The position numbers and the translations under genes were made by a program. The notes beneath the pieces are model-generated. The model was not told where the DNA came from, did no database searches, and worked only from the letters and a program-made list of their open reading frames with translations. A DNA stretch of 64,000 nt from Coix lacryma-jobi var. lacryma-jobi. Its lineage: Eukaryota > Streptophyta > Magnoliopsida > Poales > Poaceae. Location of the stretch: positions 310,001-374,000 of the forward strand of contig VDCT01000326.1 of the NCBI GenBank assembly GCA_009763385.1, read 5' to 3'. This document shows positions 43,758 through 56,290 of the stretch, piece after piece (the stretch's first letter is position 1; every line of letters starts with the position of its first letter).

Positions 43758-44239
43758 GTTTTTCCCGCCTTTGTTTTGGGTTTTCTGTATTTTGGGTTTT
43801 GAATTAAGTTTTGGCTATATAATATGTTGTAATACTTGTTAATTGCATAGTAAATTCAATATTAGGCATAAAATTACTTAAAAATAACAGTTGTATTTCC
43901 TTTTACCTTATTGTGTAGTAGAACATTTTGTAACATAAATTCTTTTCTTTTCTTATAATAACGAATATAAATGTAAATAACAATTCATATTTTGTTAATG
44001 CAAAATATAATGTTAAATTTAAATATCTAAAACAACTGGTTCTCGATAGGAAAATTGTTTTTGCATTATCTGAATGTTAAATTTTGGGTTGTTCATCTTT
44101 CATTGTCCAAATACACGGTAGAGAAATTCACTGTTAAATTGCAATAAATTTAAAAGATAAAACATCAACGAACCATGACTATCCATAATCATTATTAATT
44201 ACACAAAAACTGTAATACATAATATTAGTTAAAACATCA
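43758..44239. other. AT-rich spacer between the CACTA genes
   Basis: The 3' flank of the TNPD gene. No coding signal or terminal repeat seen. Confidence 0.5.
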
Positions 44240-46850
44240 CTATATATCAAGCGGGTACACTGGTGATCTTCTTCTTGACGTATGTCCTTGGTTATGATCA
44301 TGTCGTAACCATGGAGTCTCCTCAGCATTTAGCAGGATGCTTGGGTCTTTGGTCACACTGAAAGGCGGTATTCGGTCATCCCTTTCATAATCTTCTGACA
44401 TGTCTGACTTGTCCTCAATTCCCATGATGTTTCTTCTTCCTGAAAGAACTATGTGGCGTTTTGGCTCTTTGGTTGATTTTTTTATCATTTTTCCCTCTCT
44501 TGGGTTTTGTAGACATGTCTTTCACGTAGAACACCTGATCACATCAGCAGCAGCAAGGACGAATGGTTCACCTTTGTATCCAATATTGTTGAGATCCACT
44601 GTTGTCATTCCATACTCCTTGTCAACTGTTACTCCGCCTCCGGTCGTCTTGACCCATTGGCATCGAAACAAAGGGACTGTAAAATTAGGTCCGTAGTAGT
44701 CTAGTTCCCAAATCTCCTCTATGCGGCCGTAATATGTTTGTCTATTCCCATTTGGGTCTGTGGCATCTACGCGAACACCACTGTTTTGGTTTGTGCTCCT
44801 TTTATCTTGGGCAATGGTGTAAAATGTGTTTCCATTTATCTCATATCCTTTGTACGTGAGGATGTGCCATGATGGTTGCCTAGCCAACAATATAGTTGCT
44901 CATCAATATTGTTATCACCCAGACATTCTTTTCGCAACCAAGTGCTAAAAGTATTCATGTGCTCACGTGTAATCCAAACTTCATTCTTTCCAGGAAATTG
45001 GGATCGTAGGAACTCCTTGTGTACCTCGATATATGGATCCACCACTGATGAGTTTTGAAGAACTGTGTAGTGCGCTTTATTGAAATAATCGTTCCCCGTA
45101 CCGATATATGTTCTTCCCTAGTGTCTCCTTTCCACACAGCCTCCCCTCGTGTCGTGATTCAGGAACACCAATCGGGTCAAGGTCATCAGGAATAAAGTCA
45201 ACACAGAACTCTATGACCTCATCTGTCCCATAGCCCTTGGCGATGCTTCCTTCTGGCCGAGCACGTTGGTGAACATATTTTTTCAGTACTCCCATGAACC
45301 TCTCGAAGGGGAACATGTTGTGTAGGAACATAAGACCGAGAATATGACTCCTTGACCAGGTGAACTAGGAGGTGTGTCATGATATTAAAGAAGGATGAAG
45401 GGAACACCAACTCAAGCTCACAAGACATTGAACCACATCATTCTGTAGAGTAGCTAGTTCTAGTGGATTAATTGCCTTCTGAGAAATTGCATTGAGGAAT
45501 GCACATAGCTTCACAGTGGCCAGACGTACATGTGGAGGTAGAATTCCTCTTAAAGCAACCGGAAGCAATTGCGTCATAAGCACGTGGCAGTCATGCGACT
45601 TTAAGTTTAGGAATTTCTTCTCTTGCATATTTATTATTCCCTTTATATTGGAGGAGAATCCAGATGGGACCTTGATGCTGTTTAGGCATTCAAACATGAT
45701 TTCCTTCTCTTCATTGCTAAAAGTATAGCTAAGGTCTTAAGTAATGGCGTCCATCATCTGTCTTCTCTGGATGTAGGTTGTCTCGTTCTTTCATGCGCTG
45801 CAAGTCTTGTCATGCTTCATGTTCATGTATCCTTAGACTTTCCATACACACCATGAATCCTAGAAGGTTGACACAAAGATTCTTTGTCAGGTGCATCACG
45901 TCGATCGCGTGGCAGACCTCTAGTACATGCCAATAAGGTAGCTCCCAAAATATTGGTTTCTTCTTCCACATGGGTGCGTGTCCCGAAGCGTCTTTTGGAA
46001 CAGGTTCACTGCCCGTCCCCTTCCAAAGACTACTTTCACATCCTTGATCATCTCAAGTATATCTTCCCCTAGTTCTGTTGCGAGGCTTGCTCCGGTGGTC
46101 TGTCTCACCTTTAAAATGTTTGCCTTTCTTTCTAACCCGGTGATTCACGGAAAGAAATCGACGATGGCCAAGGTACACTACCTTTCTATATTTTTTCAAA
46201 TATATACTATCCATGTCATCAAAACAATGTGTGCATGCATTATATCCCTTGTTTGTCTGTCCTGAAAGATTACTTAGAGCAGGCCAATCATTGATTGTTA
46301 CGAACAACAATGCTCGCAGGTCAAAGTGTTCCTGTTTGTAATCATCCCACACACGTACACCTGATTTACTCCATAAAAGTAGGAGTTCCTCAACTAATGG
46401 CCTCAGGTACATCGATGTCGTTGCCAGGTTGTCTCGGCCTTGGATGAGCACTGGCATCATAATGAACTTCCGCTTCATGCATAACTATGGAGGAAGGTTG
46501 TAGATACATAGAGTAACAGGCCACGTGCTATGACTACTGCTCTGTTCCCCATAAGGATTCATCTCGTCGGTACTTAAACCAAACCTTAAGTTTCTAGCGT
46601 CTTTTGCAAATTCCGGGAATTCTCTGTCTATTGCTCTCCACTGGGACCCATCAGCAGGGTGTCTCAACATGTTGTTTACCTTACGGTCTTCTTTGTGCCA
46701 TCGCACAATTTGCATGGTCCTTGTTTCTGAATAGACGTTTCAGGCGTGGTATTATAGGAGCGTACCACATAACCTTGGCAGAAATTTTTTCCGGGGACGT
46801 TCTTCACCCTCAACATTGCCAGGGTCATCTCGCCTGATCTTATATCGTGA
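44240..46850 (-). pseudogene. CACTA transposase gene (TNPD/TNP2), 3' part
   Basis: The main part of the En/Spm-type transposase lies on the minus strand. It begins at 46850, where the Tekay element split it, with RYKIRRDDPGNVEG and VRWHKEDRKVNNMLRHPADG, then FGLSTDEMNPYGEQSSSHST (a catalytic Asp region), FIMMPVLIQG, YLRPLVEELLLLWSKSGVRV and FDLRALLFVTINDWPALSNL of the Transposase_21 family. The next domain (DUF4218 type) has FLNLKSHDCHVLMTQLLPVA, LPPHVRLATVKLCAFLNAIS and FPFERFMGVLKKYVHQRARP. The C-terminal DUF4216-type domain has YKGYEINGNTFYTIAQDKRS, YGRIEEIWELDYYGPNFTVP and FRCQWVKTTGGGVTVDKEYG. Frame changes occur near 46485, 46437, 45390, 45080, 44880 and 44510. The protein would recognise and cut CACTA ends. 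Confidence 0.9.
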
Positions 46851-47815
46851 TGTAACACCTCTGGTGTTTAAGATGTAATTAACCTGACATGTCATCATCA
46901 TTAGTCATTAATCATTCTTGCCTTGCATTTATGTTTGCTTAGTACTTGTGTAGCAATCTCTTTTCAAAACCCTAAAAGCCCTAACCTTCCTATAAGGGCA
47001 AAATGGTAATTTCACCTCTGTGCCTAGCTTTGTGTAATTCTTGTTCAGTTGGATGTCTTGAAGTTTTGTTGTGTTGGGTAAAGTTCAAAAATCAAAATCA
47101 GATTTCAAATCCCTTTGCAAAACCCTGATTTCCAAACCCTAGTTTTACCCTCTTTTTTATAATTCAAAAACTATTTAAAATTTGGAGTTGGTCCAAAAGC
47201 AAAGTTGTAGATATTGTCAAAAGGAAAACTTTGGTATTTGCAAATTTTCAAGTTTCTATATAAAATCAAAAGTAATTTTGAAATTATTCAAATCCTAAAA
47301 GTGTCCCCTTTTCTGATTTCGAAAATAATTCAAGAACTGTTTGGAATTTGAAAATGTTCTTATTGACAAAGTTGTAGATCTCCTTTTTTTGCACAACTTT
47401 GGTATTCTGAGTTTCCTGTGCAGTTCAAATTTGGGAATAATTTTGCCAGCACAGAAATCCATTTTCTAAAGAACCCTACCCTAGCTACTGTTCTTCTCCT
47501 ACCTAAGGTCAGGAGGGGGCCCTGGCCATGGCCGCGCGCCAGCGCCGTTTGCGCCACACGTGCCTGGCAGCCGCACGCCCGCCCCGACTTGTCGCCTGCG
47601 CCCGCGCCATCATTCCGCCCCCGCACGCGCAAGCGCTGACCTTCGCCCCGTCCCCTACAGTGCCCAGGGCGTCGCCGCCGCGTGGCCGTCACCGGCGAGC
47701 CTTCGCCCAGGCCCTGGGTGCACGCCCGTCCTCCCGCCGGCCAGCAATCGAGTGCGCACGCCTCGGCCGAGCTCATCCACACCATCCCGTGCTCTCTACC
47801 GTCCCCGACAGTGCC

Positions 47816-47823
47816 TATAAAAG
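47816..47823 (+). promoter_or_regulatory. TATA box in the Tekay 5' LTR
   Basis: TATAAAAG followed by GGCCC, preceded by a GC-rich stretch. The same motif is at 57559-57566 in the other LTR. It leaves about 3 kb of LTR downstream as R and U5, so the transcript leader would be long. Confidence 0.7.
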
Positions 47824-48259
47824 GGCCCGCCGGTGGCCGGAGCTCCGCACTCACCCCGCCACCGTGGCCAGCTCACTCCAGAGCCTCCGCAGCCCAACCA
47901 ACTAGCCCAACAGCTCCGTCTTGAGCTCGTGAAGCTTCCCCACCCCTCAATTGGTCTCTACCGCCTCCTATCGCCCGGCGTAGCTCGCCGTTCCCATCTC
48001 CGGCGAAAACCGGCGAGCTCGGGTTCGTAAAATACTACCTCTCCGGCCACAATCATCTTCCCCTGACCCCTGTGTCAGCTTCCTTGGCTCCGTGCGACTC
48101 TAACCGTGCCATTGTGACCTCGTGCGGCGCACAGGATCGCCGGAGCGCCGAGCGCCGCCGTGAACGCCCGTCGAGCTCCCTCCTTCGACCCTTGTTCCGT
48201 CCCGCCGAAGCCTGCCTCCGACCCGTGGTAAGCACTCGAAGCCCCCCGGTCTCTGCTTC

Positions 48260-48660
48260 CACTCCGCTTCGCCCGAGCCAGGCCTCGAGCAAGCACTCGC
48301 TCGAGCCAGGTCTCGAGCGGACACACCCTCACGTCTTCGCCGAGCCTAGCCTCGAGCGGACACACAGACCCTCACCACTTCGCTCGAGCCAGGCCTCGAG
48401 CGGACTCACGCACCCTCAGCTTCGCCGAGCCTAGCCTCGAGCAAGCATGCACCCTCCGCTTCGCCCGAGCCTACCGGCCAGGCCTCGGACGAACGCTTGT
48501 CTCCGCTTCGCCCGAGCCTCCGACGAGGCCTCGGACGAAACGCTTGTTTCCGTCTCACCCGAGCCTACCAGCCAGGTCTCGGACGGCCGAGTGTTTCCGC
48601 CTCGACCGAGCCCTGCGGTCTGCCTCGCCGCGATTCGCCCGAGCCCTTGCGAGGAAGGAG
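48260..48660 (+). repeat. degenerate GC-rich tandem array in the Tekay LTR
   Basis: Units of about 40-50 bp: CTTCGCCCGAGCC followed by GGCCTCGAGC(GGACACAC) or GGCCTCGGACGAACGCTTG. The same array is at about 58005-58390 in the other LTR. It lies downstream of the TATA box, in the transcribed leader. Confidence 0.75.
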
Positions 48661-50891
48661 CACAGTGCTCTCTTTTCTTTTTCCTTTTTGAAAGTGTGAA
48701 TAGTGTGTTGTTTCTCTTTTGTGTGATTTAATCTATTGTTCCTTAAATCTTGAGAAAAAATATGGTATGCTCCTTGCTCTGTGTAGAATTTTAGAAAAAT
48801 ATGAAACTTGACTTTTCTGCAAGAATTTGAAAATGTAAAATCCCTCTTTTAATTAATAAATGGATGGTTTTGGATTTTTAGAAAATCATTTATAACTTAA
48901 AAATCATGAGATAAATTTTGTGAGCTTCCTATGCCATGTTTAGTCCCTGGTGCATTTTGAAGTCTTTTGGAACAAGTTGATTTTTGAGCATTTATTTTAA
49001 TTGTTAAATAGTGCCTTTTGTTAATTAATGTCTGATTTTATTTAAGCACCTTAATGACCTCCAAAAATTATGAAATTTGTTTTGCCATCTGTCTACACCA
49101 TAACGAACTTATGAGATTAATTGGTAATTTTTGGAGCAACTACTTTAAATGACTTTTTAAATAATTAAGAAAATAGAAAAAAGTGGTTAGGATTCATGTT
49201 GTTGCCCTGTGTTGCATTGTTCATGCTAGCATACTCATGTGCATGCATCATTGCATTCGTATAGTCACCGAAGAAGGCGTCAAGATCGAGGCAGCCGCTG
49301 ACGAACCTGTCCCCGAGGCTACCCCGAGCTCCGACAACTGCCCTGCCGCCCTCGAGCCTGCCCCTCTTTGCTCTTCAAGGCAAGCCCCGGTGCATTTAAC
49401 CCTTTCCTTGGATTCATAAAATGTTTTCCTTAAATGCTTTTGAGTTAAATTATTGCATTAGGTTTATAGGAGTTGTGTGCTATCCTAATTGATGCACTAT
49501 CCACCTTGACCACTGATACACCTAGATACCTGCTTTTCAAAGTATTGAAAAATGCTTAGCATGCTCATTGAATTAGACTTTGCAATAAAACTGCCAATTT
49601 CAAAAGTATGATCACTGAAAGGATCTTATGGGAATTGGCTTTACTTCCCATTCGATGACTGCTTGCCTAGCTAGCATGTGGTCATTGTCGAGAAGAGGTT
49701 GTCCGCGCGTACGGTGCCGTCATGTTGTAGTCCGGGACTCAACAGTTGACACCGACCGGGACAGGGGTGAAAAACCGACAGGACCTGTACTCTTGGGTTA
49801 GCCCGAGGTGCTTGTCGCTGGCGGAAAAACTAACAGGACTATTACGCTTGGATGAGATATAACCAAGGTATAGTTCTGCTGGAAATTAGGGACCATCCGT
49901 ATGGGGGCCTGCTGGTCAAGACTTGTAACTATTCACATACTACGGAAAGCTCTGGCTCCGAGGAATCTTTATTGGGACCGACAACCGCGCACTGGGAGTG
50001 GAGAGATGGCGGAAGTAGCATGTACCCATGTGGTCGTCGTACCTGGATAGGAGTGGTGTACTGTACTTCCGGTGGCATAGGACCGGGCCCAATCTTGGAG
50101 GAATCGTGGTAGACGAGTTGGCATATGCAAGCTTGGGTGCTACATATGCAGTGTGGATAGGGATCCTCAGCTGAGTATTATTTATTCGGATTAACGTTGC
50201 TCCTCGGTTATGGAGACTTGGTCACTGACTGTCAACGGAGAGTGGTTCTCACTAGGAATGTTTTGAAATGTAAAATGAATCATGAACGATGAAAATTGAG
50301 GAATATTGAATCTTTCCAAATAAAATAAGGTTTACAAAAATATTTTTCTGCAAAATACTTGATCTTCTTAAGCTTACCTTGACTACCCTAAGCCTCTCAT
50401 TCCTGAGTCTTCTCCCTTTTTCTTTAGTCGGGTAAGTCTTGTTGAGTACCCCAGTACTCAGGGTTGTTACCCATGCTGCGTATGACAGAGCCCCGATGTT
50501 TCTTCACCCTGCTGCGTGACCATCGTCCAGGAAGAGGCCGATGAGCCGAAGAATAGTTGTACACCCTCGGGCTGGTGATTATAAGTCTTTGCTGTTCTCC
50601 ACTATGTTGCCTATGTCTATCTTTATTATCAGAACTTGGTTTGTAATAACTGCACCTTAATTTCTATTTGGAACCCTGCTTTGTAAACTATGTTATTTAA
50701 GTCTTCCGCTCTTTATTCCGATGTTATTTGTAAAAGTATGCAATTTGTACCGAATTGTGAGATGATCCTGCGGACATTGGCACTGATGAGCCCGGTGGCG
50801 AACATGTCTTAATCACATGGAACATGGGTTCGGCTGTCAGAGGTTGACAGGGACACGTGGGCCATGGGATTAGGGTCGTTCCGTCATAGAG

Positions 50892-50902
50892 TGGTTCGGA
50901 GC
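50892..50902 (+). other. primer binding site, initiator tRNA-Met type
   Basis: TGGTTCGGAGC lies 3 bases after the LTR and resembles TGGTATCAGAGC, the usual primer site complementary to initiator tRNA-Met, with one missing base and one change. Confidence 0.65.
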
Positions 50903-51215
50903 ATCTCACTTTAACGTTGCAGGTTCGTTTTTGCGAAAACTTCAAAAGACCTTTTGAGTCCAAACAAACTAAACTTGACTATTTTGAGTCCAAATTGCTT
51001 CTCTCATCTTGTCTCTCATATGCAACACTAGCTGTGGAACAACATGTTTAAGCCCTATGTACCTTATTTTCTTTATTGCATTGCTTTGTTCCGTAGGACG
51101 ATTCATGCATCATGTCATAATCACTTAGTAAACTTCCTCTCTAGTTCGTTTGGGTAGAAGCCTTTACCTTTTCTTGCTAGCCTTCTGATCCTCATCCATC
51201 TAATCTTGTCCAGAC

Positions 51216-51819
51216 ATGGCCCCTATCAAGGCTGACTGCTCGCAAGTCGACTGGACCCAAGGGTGTGCCGCGTCACCAGCTGGCACCACGCGTTGGAGAA
51301 GAGACTGTCGAATCTTCCAATGGTCGTCGCTTTCCCCGCCTCACCCGCAAGAACCTGAAGGAGGAAATCAAGAATCTGAAGGCTGAGATGGAGAACATGG
51401 GAGCATGACTTCTACTTTCCCGCCTGGAGTTTATGAGGCACGAGCTTCCTTGGAGCAGGCCAACCGGAACACGGTTCGCGCTATCGAGCACGCAATGATG
51501 CTTGGATCCGCGAGGACGTCACCAGAGCCCAGCTCCATGGACTGCAGCAGTACACCCCAGATTGAGCAGTCAATGATATGCTTCATGAGGAGGTACACCA
51601 GCTACACAACCAACTTCACCCCGTGGCTCCACCTGTTGCTGAGGATCCTGAAGACGGAATAGTGGAGAACCAGAAATGGAACAGGAGCCAGACGAGGATG
51701 AAGAAGTTGAACCTGCTGAAGATGTCCACGCCGAAGACGAGGACGAGGAGGAAGAACCTGAGCTCATCCTCGAAGAAGAAGACGACGACGAAGAAATGAT
51801 CATCATCGATGAGGACTAG
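51216..51819 (+). pseudogene. leader ORF before gag (orf0-like), frameshifted
   Basis: Between the primer site and gag there is coding-like sequence from an ATG at 51216 (MAPIKA) to a TAG at 51817-51819. Readable parts are RFPRLTRKNLKEEIKNLKAE (helical, charged), PAGVYEARASLEQANRNTVR, and a strongly acidic end from about 51720, EDEDEEEEPELILEEEDDDE followed by EMIIIDED. Frame changes occur near 51260, 51408, 51500 and 51600. It does not resemble gag. Rice RIRE3, a related chromovirus, is reported to have such an extra ORF. Function unknown. Confidence 0.6.
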
Positions 51820-52076
51820 CCCGTCTTTAAGAGATGGAGATCCCGTGTGGTCTGTACCACCTGCTTGCCTAAAACCTTAGTCTAGGTTTGGGAGCGTTAG
51901 TCTGTCTTTGCGAAGTCAGTCTGTATCTTTCTTTTCGTACCTTTTTTTTCCCCTTATCAGTCAGTCGCTATCTGTCAGTCATCTTTATCAATCTATCAGT
52001 CTTTGTATCAGAGAAGCTATCAGTCTGTTGATTTCAGAACCCTATCTATGAATGCTAAGTTCCAATTGCTTAACAG

Positions 52077-53070
52077 ATGCCTGTGAACACTCGCACTGGA
52101 GCTGGAGGTTCTGAGGATGCCAACCTTCCAAATCCTCCACCTGTTCCTGCTACGCTAGCAGATGCCATTGCAGCCTTGGCAGCCGCTGCTAACCTAATGG
52201 CTCAAAATCAAGGGCAGCAAGAACAATGGTCACCGTGGTCGTCACGACATCAACCGTGAGACTACATATGTGGATTTCACTGAAACCCGTCCACCGTCTT
52301 TACCAAGGCCGATGAACCCCTGGAAGCTGATGATTGGCTCCGCACTATGGAGCAGAAGTTCGTTCTTCTCCGCTGCACCGACATCCAGAAGCCCCGGTTC
52401 GCTTCCCAGCAGCTTCGTGGTCCCGCAAGTGCTTGGTATGCTAATCTGTTGGCTGCCCAGCCAGAAGGTCATCAGTTGACCTAGGAGGAGTTCCGCACTG
52501 CTTTCCGTGCTCATCACATCCCTTCGGGATTATGAAGATGAAGCTTGATCAGTTTCTGGCACTGCAGCAGAAGGACTCCACAGTGATGCAGTATGTGGGT
52601 CAGTTCAACCATCTTAGCCAGTATGCCTCAGAGTATGTCAACACAGATGAAAAGAAGAGGGATTGTTTCCTCAGAGGACTGCACCCAAAGATCCGCAGGA
52701 GCTTGTCCAATAACCTGACTGGGTCTTATCACGATGTTGTGACCGGGCTGTTGCTTTTGAAGAAAGCAATCGCCAGTACCACGAAGAGAAGAAGAAGAAG
52801 AAAGCAGGGTCAAGCAGCTTCTCTGGTGGTCACAAGCGCCAGAGGATCATATACCACCCCAGCCACCACAACAATCGTCTACCTTACCCCAACCAGCAAG
52901 TGCACGTCCGTACCGCGGCCACCACCCATAATGCCAACCAGCAAGTGCCACACAGCCGAACGCCCCAGGTGTTCGTATCACCACTCCACAAACAGCCTAC
53001 AACCATCCCTGCTACAACTGCGGCCAGCTTGGTCACTGGTCTCGTGAGTGCCCAAAGCCCAAGAGGTATG
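52077..53070 (+). pseudogene. Tekay gag with CCHC zinc knuckle
   Basis: Starts at ATG 52077 (MPVNTRTGAGGSEDANLPNP). A retrotransposon gag core follows across frame changes near 52230, 52320 and 52500: EADDWLRTMEQKFVLLRCTD, FASQQLRGPASAWYANLLAA, then in the frame from 52532 KMKLDQFLALQQKDSTVMQY, YVGQFNHLSQYASEYVNTDE and FLRGLHPKIRRSLSNN. The zinc knuckle, CYNCGQLGHWSREC, is intact at 53010-53051. Gag packages the element RNA. Confidence 0.88.
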
Positions 53071-54370
53071 CTCAGAATGCTCAGAGAATCCCGGAGGATC
53101 TCAGCAGCAGCAGCCCGTGCCCAGCAACAACATGCCCAGAAAGGCAGGATTGTCAAGAAGCACGGGCAAGTCTACTACACCGCTGTCAGCGATATACCAG
53201 AAGGGGAGCCCGTCATGATCGGTAGGTTCCTATTGCCAATCACCCTGCAGTTGTGTTGTTTGATTCTGGTGCATCGCATTCCTTCATCAGTTTATACTTT
53301 TGTCATCAAACATGAGATATCAATTGAGGATTTAAAAGAAAGTTTCTGCATATTTTTGCTGGAGGGCGTATAAGTACTAAGGATGTTTCGCAGTATACCA
53401 GTAATGTTGGGGAACATATATTTCCCACCACCATGATAGTGCTTCATGATCAGGAGATAGATGTCATCCTAGGCATGAATTGGATGTGTCAGTATAAAGC
53501 CATGATCGACATCCTGAATAGAGTTGTGAGAGTGGATATTCCTAACAGTACCGCCAAACTCCTTCTCCAACTTCCAATGCCTCAAAAACCAGTAGCCACT
53601 CAAATAAATACCGCCTATGTTCTGGAAACCAGAGACATCCCCGTGGTTTGTGAATTCCCTGATGTTTTTCCTGAGGATTTTGCCTGGTCTGCCTCCTGAC
53701 CGTGATGTCAAGTTTGCTATAGAGCTAAAGCCCGGGACTGCTCCTATATCCCGCAGAGCTTATCGAATGTCTCTCAGAGAGTTGGCAGAACTAAAAATCC
53801 AATTACAAGATTTGTTGGACAAGGGTTTCATTCGCCCAAGCTCGTCTCCTTGGGGCTGTCCTGCAATCTTGTAAAGAAGAAAGATAAGACTCTCAGAATG
53901 TGCATTGATTATCGCCCACTCAATGAGGTCACCATCAAAAATAAATATCCCTTGCCTCGTATTGATCTTCTCTTTGACCATTAGCTGGAGCCAAAGTATT
54001 CTCCAAGATCGATCTCAGATCTGGCTACCACCAAATAAAGATTCGTCCTGAAGATATTCCTAAAACAGCTTTCACCACCAGATACGGCCTATATGAGTAC
54101 TTGGTCATGTCCTTCGGTTTGACTAATGCCCCCGCTCACTTCATGTACCTCATGAACTCTGTATTCATGCCAGAGCTTGATAAATTCGTGGTCGTGTTCA
54201 TTGACGACATCCTTGTCTACTCAAAACCCCTGAAGATCATGCCAAACATCTTCGTATCGTTCTATCCCGTCTTAGAGAACATCAGCTGTATGCCAAGTTC
54301 AGTAAATGTGAGTTCTGGTTAGATCAGATACAGTTTCTTGGTCATGTCCTATCCGCTGAAGGTGTGTCGG
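53071..54370 (+). pseudogene. Tekay protease and reverse transcriptase
   Basis: The protease shows VVLFDSGASHSFIS, with the catalytic DSGA at 53262-53273, and later MIVLHDQEIDVILGMNWM (53433-53486). Reverse transcriptase follows: VCEFPDVFPEDF and LPPDRDVKFAIELKPGTAPI (frame change near 53680), RMCIDYRPLNEVTIKNKYPL, KIDLRSGYHQIKI, MSFGLTNAPAHFMYLMNSVF, and the catalytic FIDDILVYS box (DD at 54203-54208). Frame changes occur near 53250, 53370, 53680, 53870, 53985 and 54230. Confidence 0.92.
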
Positions 54371-55130
54371 TTGACCCTGGTAAAGTGGCAGACATTCTGG
54401 ATTGGAAGCCACCTACCACTGTTCATCAAGTCCGCAGCTTTATGGGAATGGCAGGATATTATCGTCGATTCATTCCAGATTTCTCAAGAATCGCCAAGCC
54501 TATCACTGAGTTAGTAAAGAATTCGGTGAAGTTTGTCTGGTCACCAGCCTGTGAGCAAGCCTTTCAAACTCTGAAGAAACTGTTAACTACATCACCAGTG
54601 CTAGCCCAGCCGAACATCGAGAAGCCCTTTGATGTCTACTGTGATGCATCAGGCACTGGCTTGGGCTGTGTTTTGATGCAAGAAGGTCGAGTGATCGCTT
54701 ATGCCTCCCGACAGCTTAAGTGACATGAAGAGAATTATCCAACTCATGATCTCGAGTTAGCAGCAGTAGTGCATGCCTTGAAGATCTGGCGTCATTATCT
54801 GTTGGGCAGTACCTGTAATGTGTACACTGATCACAAAAGCCTGAAGTACATCTTCACTCAAGAAGAACTGAATATGAGGCAGAGAAGATGGCTTGAGTTA
54901 ATTAAGGACTATGATCTTGAAGTGCATTACCATCCGGGTAAGGCGAATGTGGTTGCCGATGCACTCAGTCGCAAGTCTTATTGCAACTGTCTGATGAAGA
55001 AACCCTATGATTCTTCTTTGTGTTATGAGCTAGAAAAGTTGAATATTGAAATGATTCCACAAGGAACTCTGAGTAATATCAGAATAGAAACCCCTATCAG
55101 AGAGCAGATCATCGCTGCATAGAGATAACC
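54371..55130 (+). pseudogene. Tekay reverse transcriptase thumb and RNase H
   Basis: One frame at 54364-54723 covers FMGMAGYYRRFIPDFSRIAK and FDVYCDASGTGLGCVLMQEG (RNase H catalytic Asp) and ends at a TGA (54721-54723) after YASRQLK. The frame resumes without a shift: HALKIWRHYLLGSTCNVYTD, HKSLKYIFTQEELNMRQRRW and HPGKANVVADALSRKS. The single in-frame stop replaces a probable Arg codon (CGA to TGA), as expected from deamination of methylated C. Confidence 0.92.
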
Positions 55131-56290
55131 CTAGAATCAAGCACATCATCGAAAAGGTTCAATCCGGAAAGGCTGATTGTTTCAGGATTGATGATGCAGA
55201 AGTAGTATGGTTTAAGAATCGGTTAGTAGTTCCTAAAGTGCCTGAGTTAAGAAAGTTAATCCTTGATGAAGCACACTTGACTAGATTCTCCATCCACCCC
55301 GGCAGCAACAAGATGTACCAGGACTTGAAGCAAAGGTTCTGGTGGACAAAGATGAAGATTGAGATCGCCCGGTATGTCGCTCAGTGCGATACCTGCCAGA
55401 AAGTCAAAGCCGTGCACATGAAGCCCGGAGGAGAATTGCAACCCTTATCTGTACCTGCTTGGAAATGGGACGATATCAGTATGATTTTATCAATGGTCTA
55501 CCCAAGACATCAAGAGGTTTTGATTCCATATGGGTGATCGTGGATCGCCTCACTAAGCAAGCTCACTTCCTGCCAGTGAAGACCAGTTACACCGTCCCCA
55601 CTTATGCCACTTTGTACAAGAACACATAGTAAAACTTCATGGTATACCAAAAACCATTATCTCTGATCGTGGTACCCAGTTTGTCGCAAAGTTTTGGAAA
55701 GCGTTCCATACCTCACTTGGAACCAAGCTCTTGCATAGTACAGCATATCATCCACAAACAGATGGACAAACTGAGCGAGTCAACCAAGTGTTAGAGGATA
55801 TGTTGAGAGCATGTGTGCTCACCTTCGCAGATACCTGGGATGACTGTTTGCCCTTGGCAGAATTCTCATATAATAACAGCTACCAAGAAGCATCAAGATG
55901 ACACCCTTTGAAGCACTGTACGGTCGCCGTTGTCGTACACCTCTCAGTTGGTCTGAACTGGAGAAAGGAATTCTTTGGGTTGATCTAGTAAAAGATATGG
56001 AAGAGAAAGTCAAGCAAATACAAGAGAACATGAAGATTGCACAGTCTCGACAGAAAAGTTATGCTGACAAGAGACGTCGACCTCTGCAGTTCGAGATCGG
56101 GGATTATGTGTACCTGAAAGTCTCACCCACCAAAGGAGTCACTCGTTTTGGAGTTAAAGGGAAGTTAGCACCTCGCTATATTGGTCCCTTTGAGATTCTG
56201 GAATGTTATGGCAAGGTAGCTTATAAGCTAAGGTTGCCCGATCATCTTTCAGCAGTTCATAATGTGTTTCACGTCTCCCAACTCAAGAAG
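55131..56290 (+). pseudogene. Tekay integrase
   Basis: The HHCC domain spans 55238-55420: EAHLTRFSIHPGSNKMYQDL and IARYVAQCDTCQKVKA. The catalytic core has IWVIVDRLTKQAHFLPVKTS (Asp, near 55540), TIISDRGTQFVAKFW (Asp, near 55665) and AYHPQTDGQTERVNQVLEDM (Glu, near 55770). The C-terminal part has MTPFEALYGRRCRTPLSWSE and GDYVYLKVSPTKGVTRFGVK, the GPF/Y-like region LAPRYIGPFEILE, and AVHNVFHVSQLKKCL. Frame changes occur near 55135, 55465, 55630 and 55895. Confidence 0.92.

Larger units (their letters stand above)
46851..50888 (+). repeat. 5' LTR of the Tekay element (4.04 kb)
   Basis: Starts TGTAACACCTCTGG and ends CCGTCATA (CCGTCACA in the other copy). A TATA box (TATAAAAG) lies at 47816-47823. 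48260-48660 is an array of degenerate GCCCGAGCC / CCTCGAGC units. The open frames in the GC-rich 47400-48660 part are compositional. Confidence 0.95.

Noticed and set aside
47360..48434. ORFs in the Tekay LTRs, repeated at 57270-58150
   Set aside because: They lie in the GC-rich LTR leader, differ in frame between the two LTRs, and have no domain.
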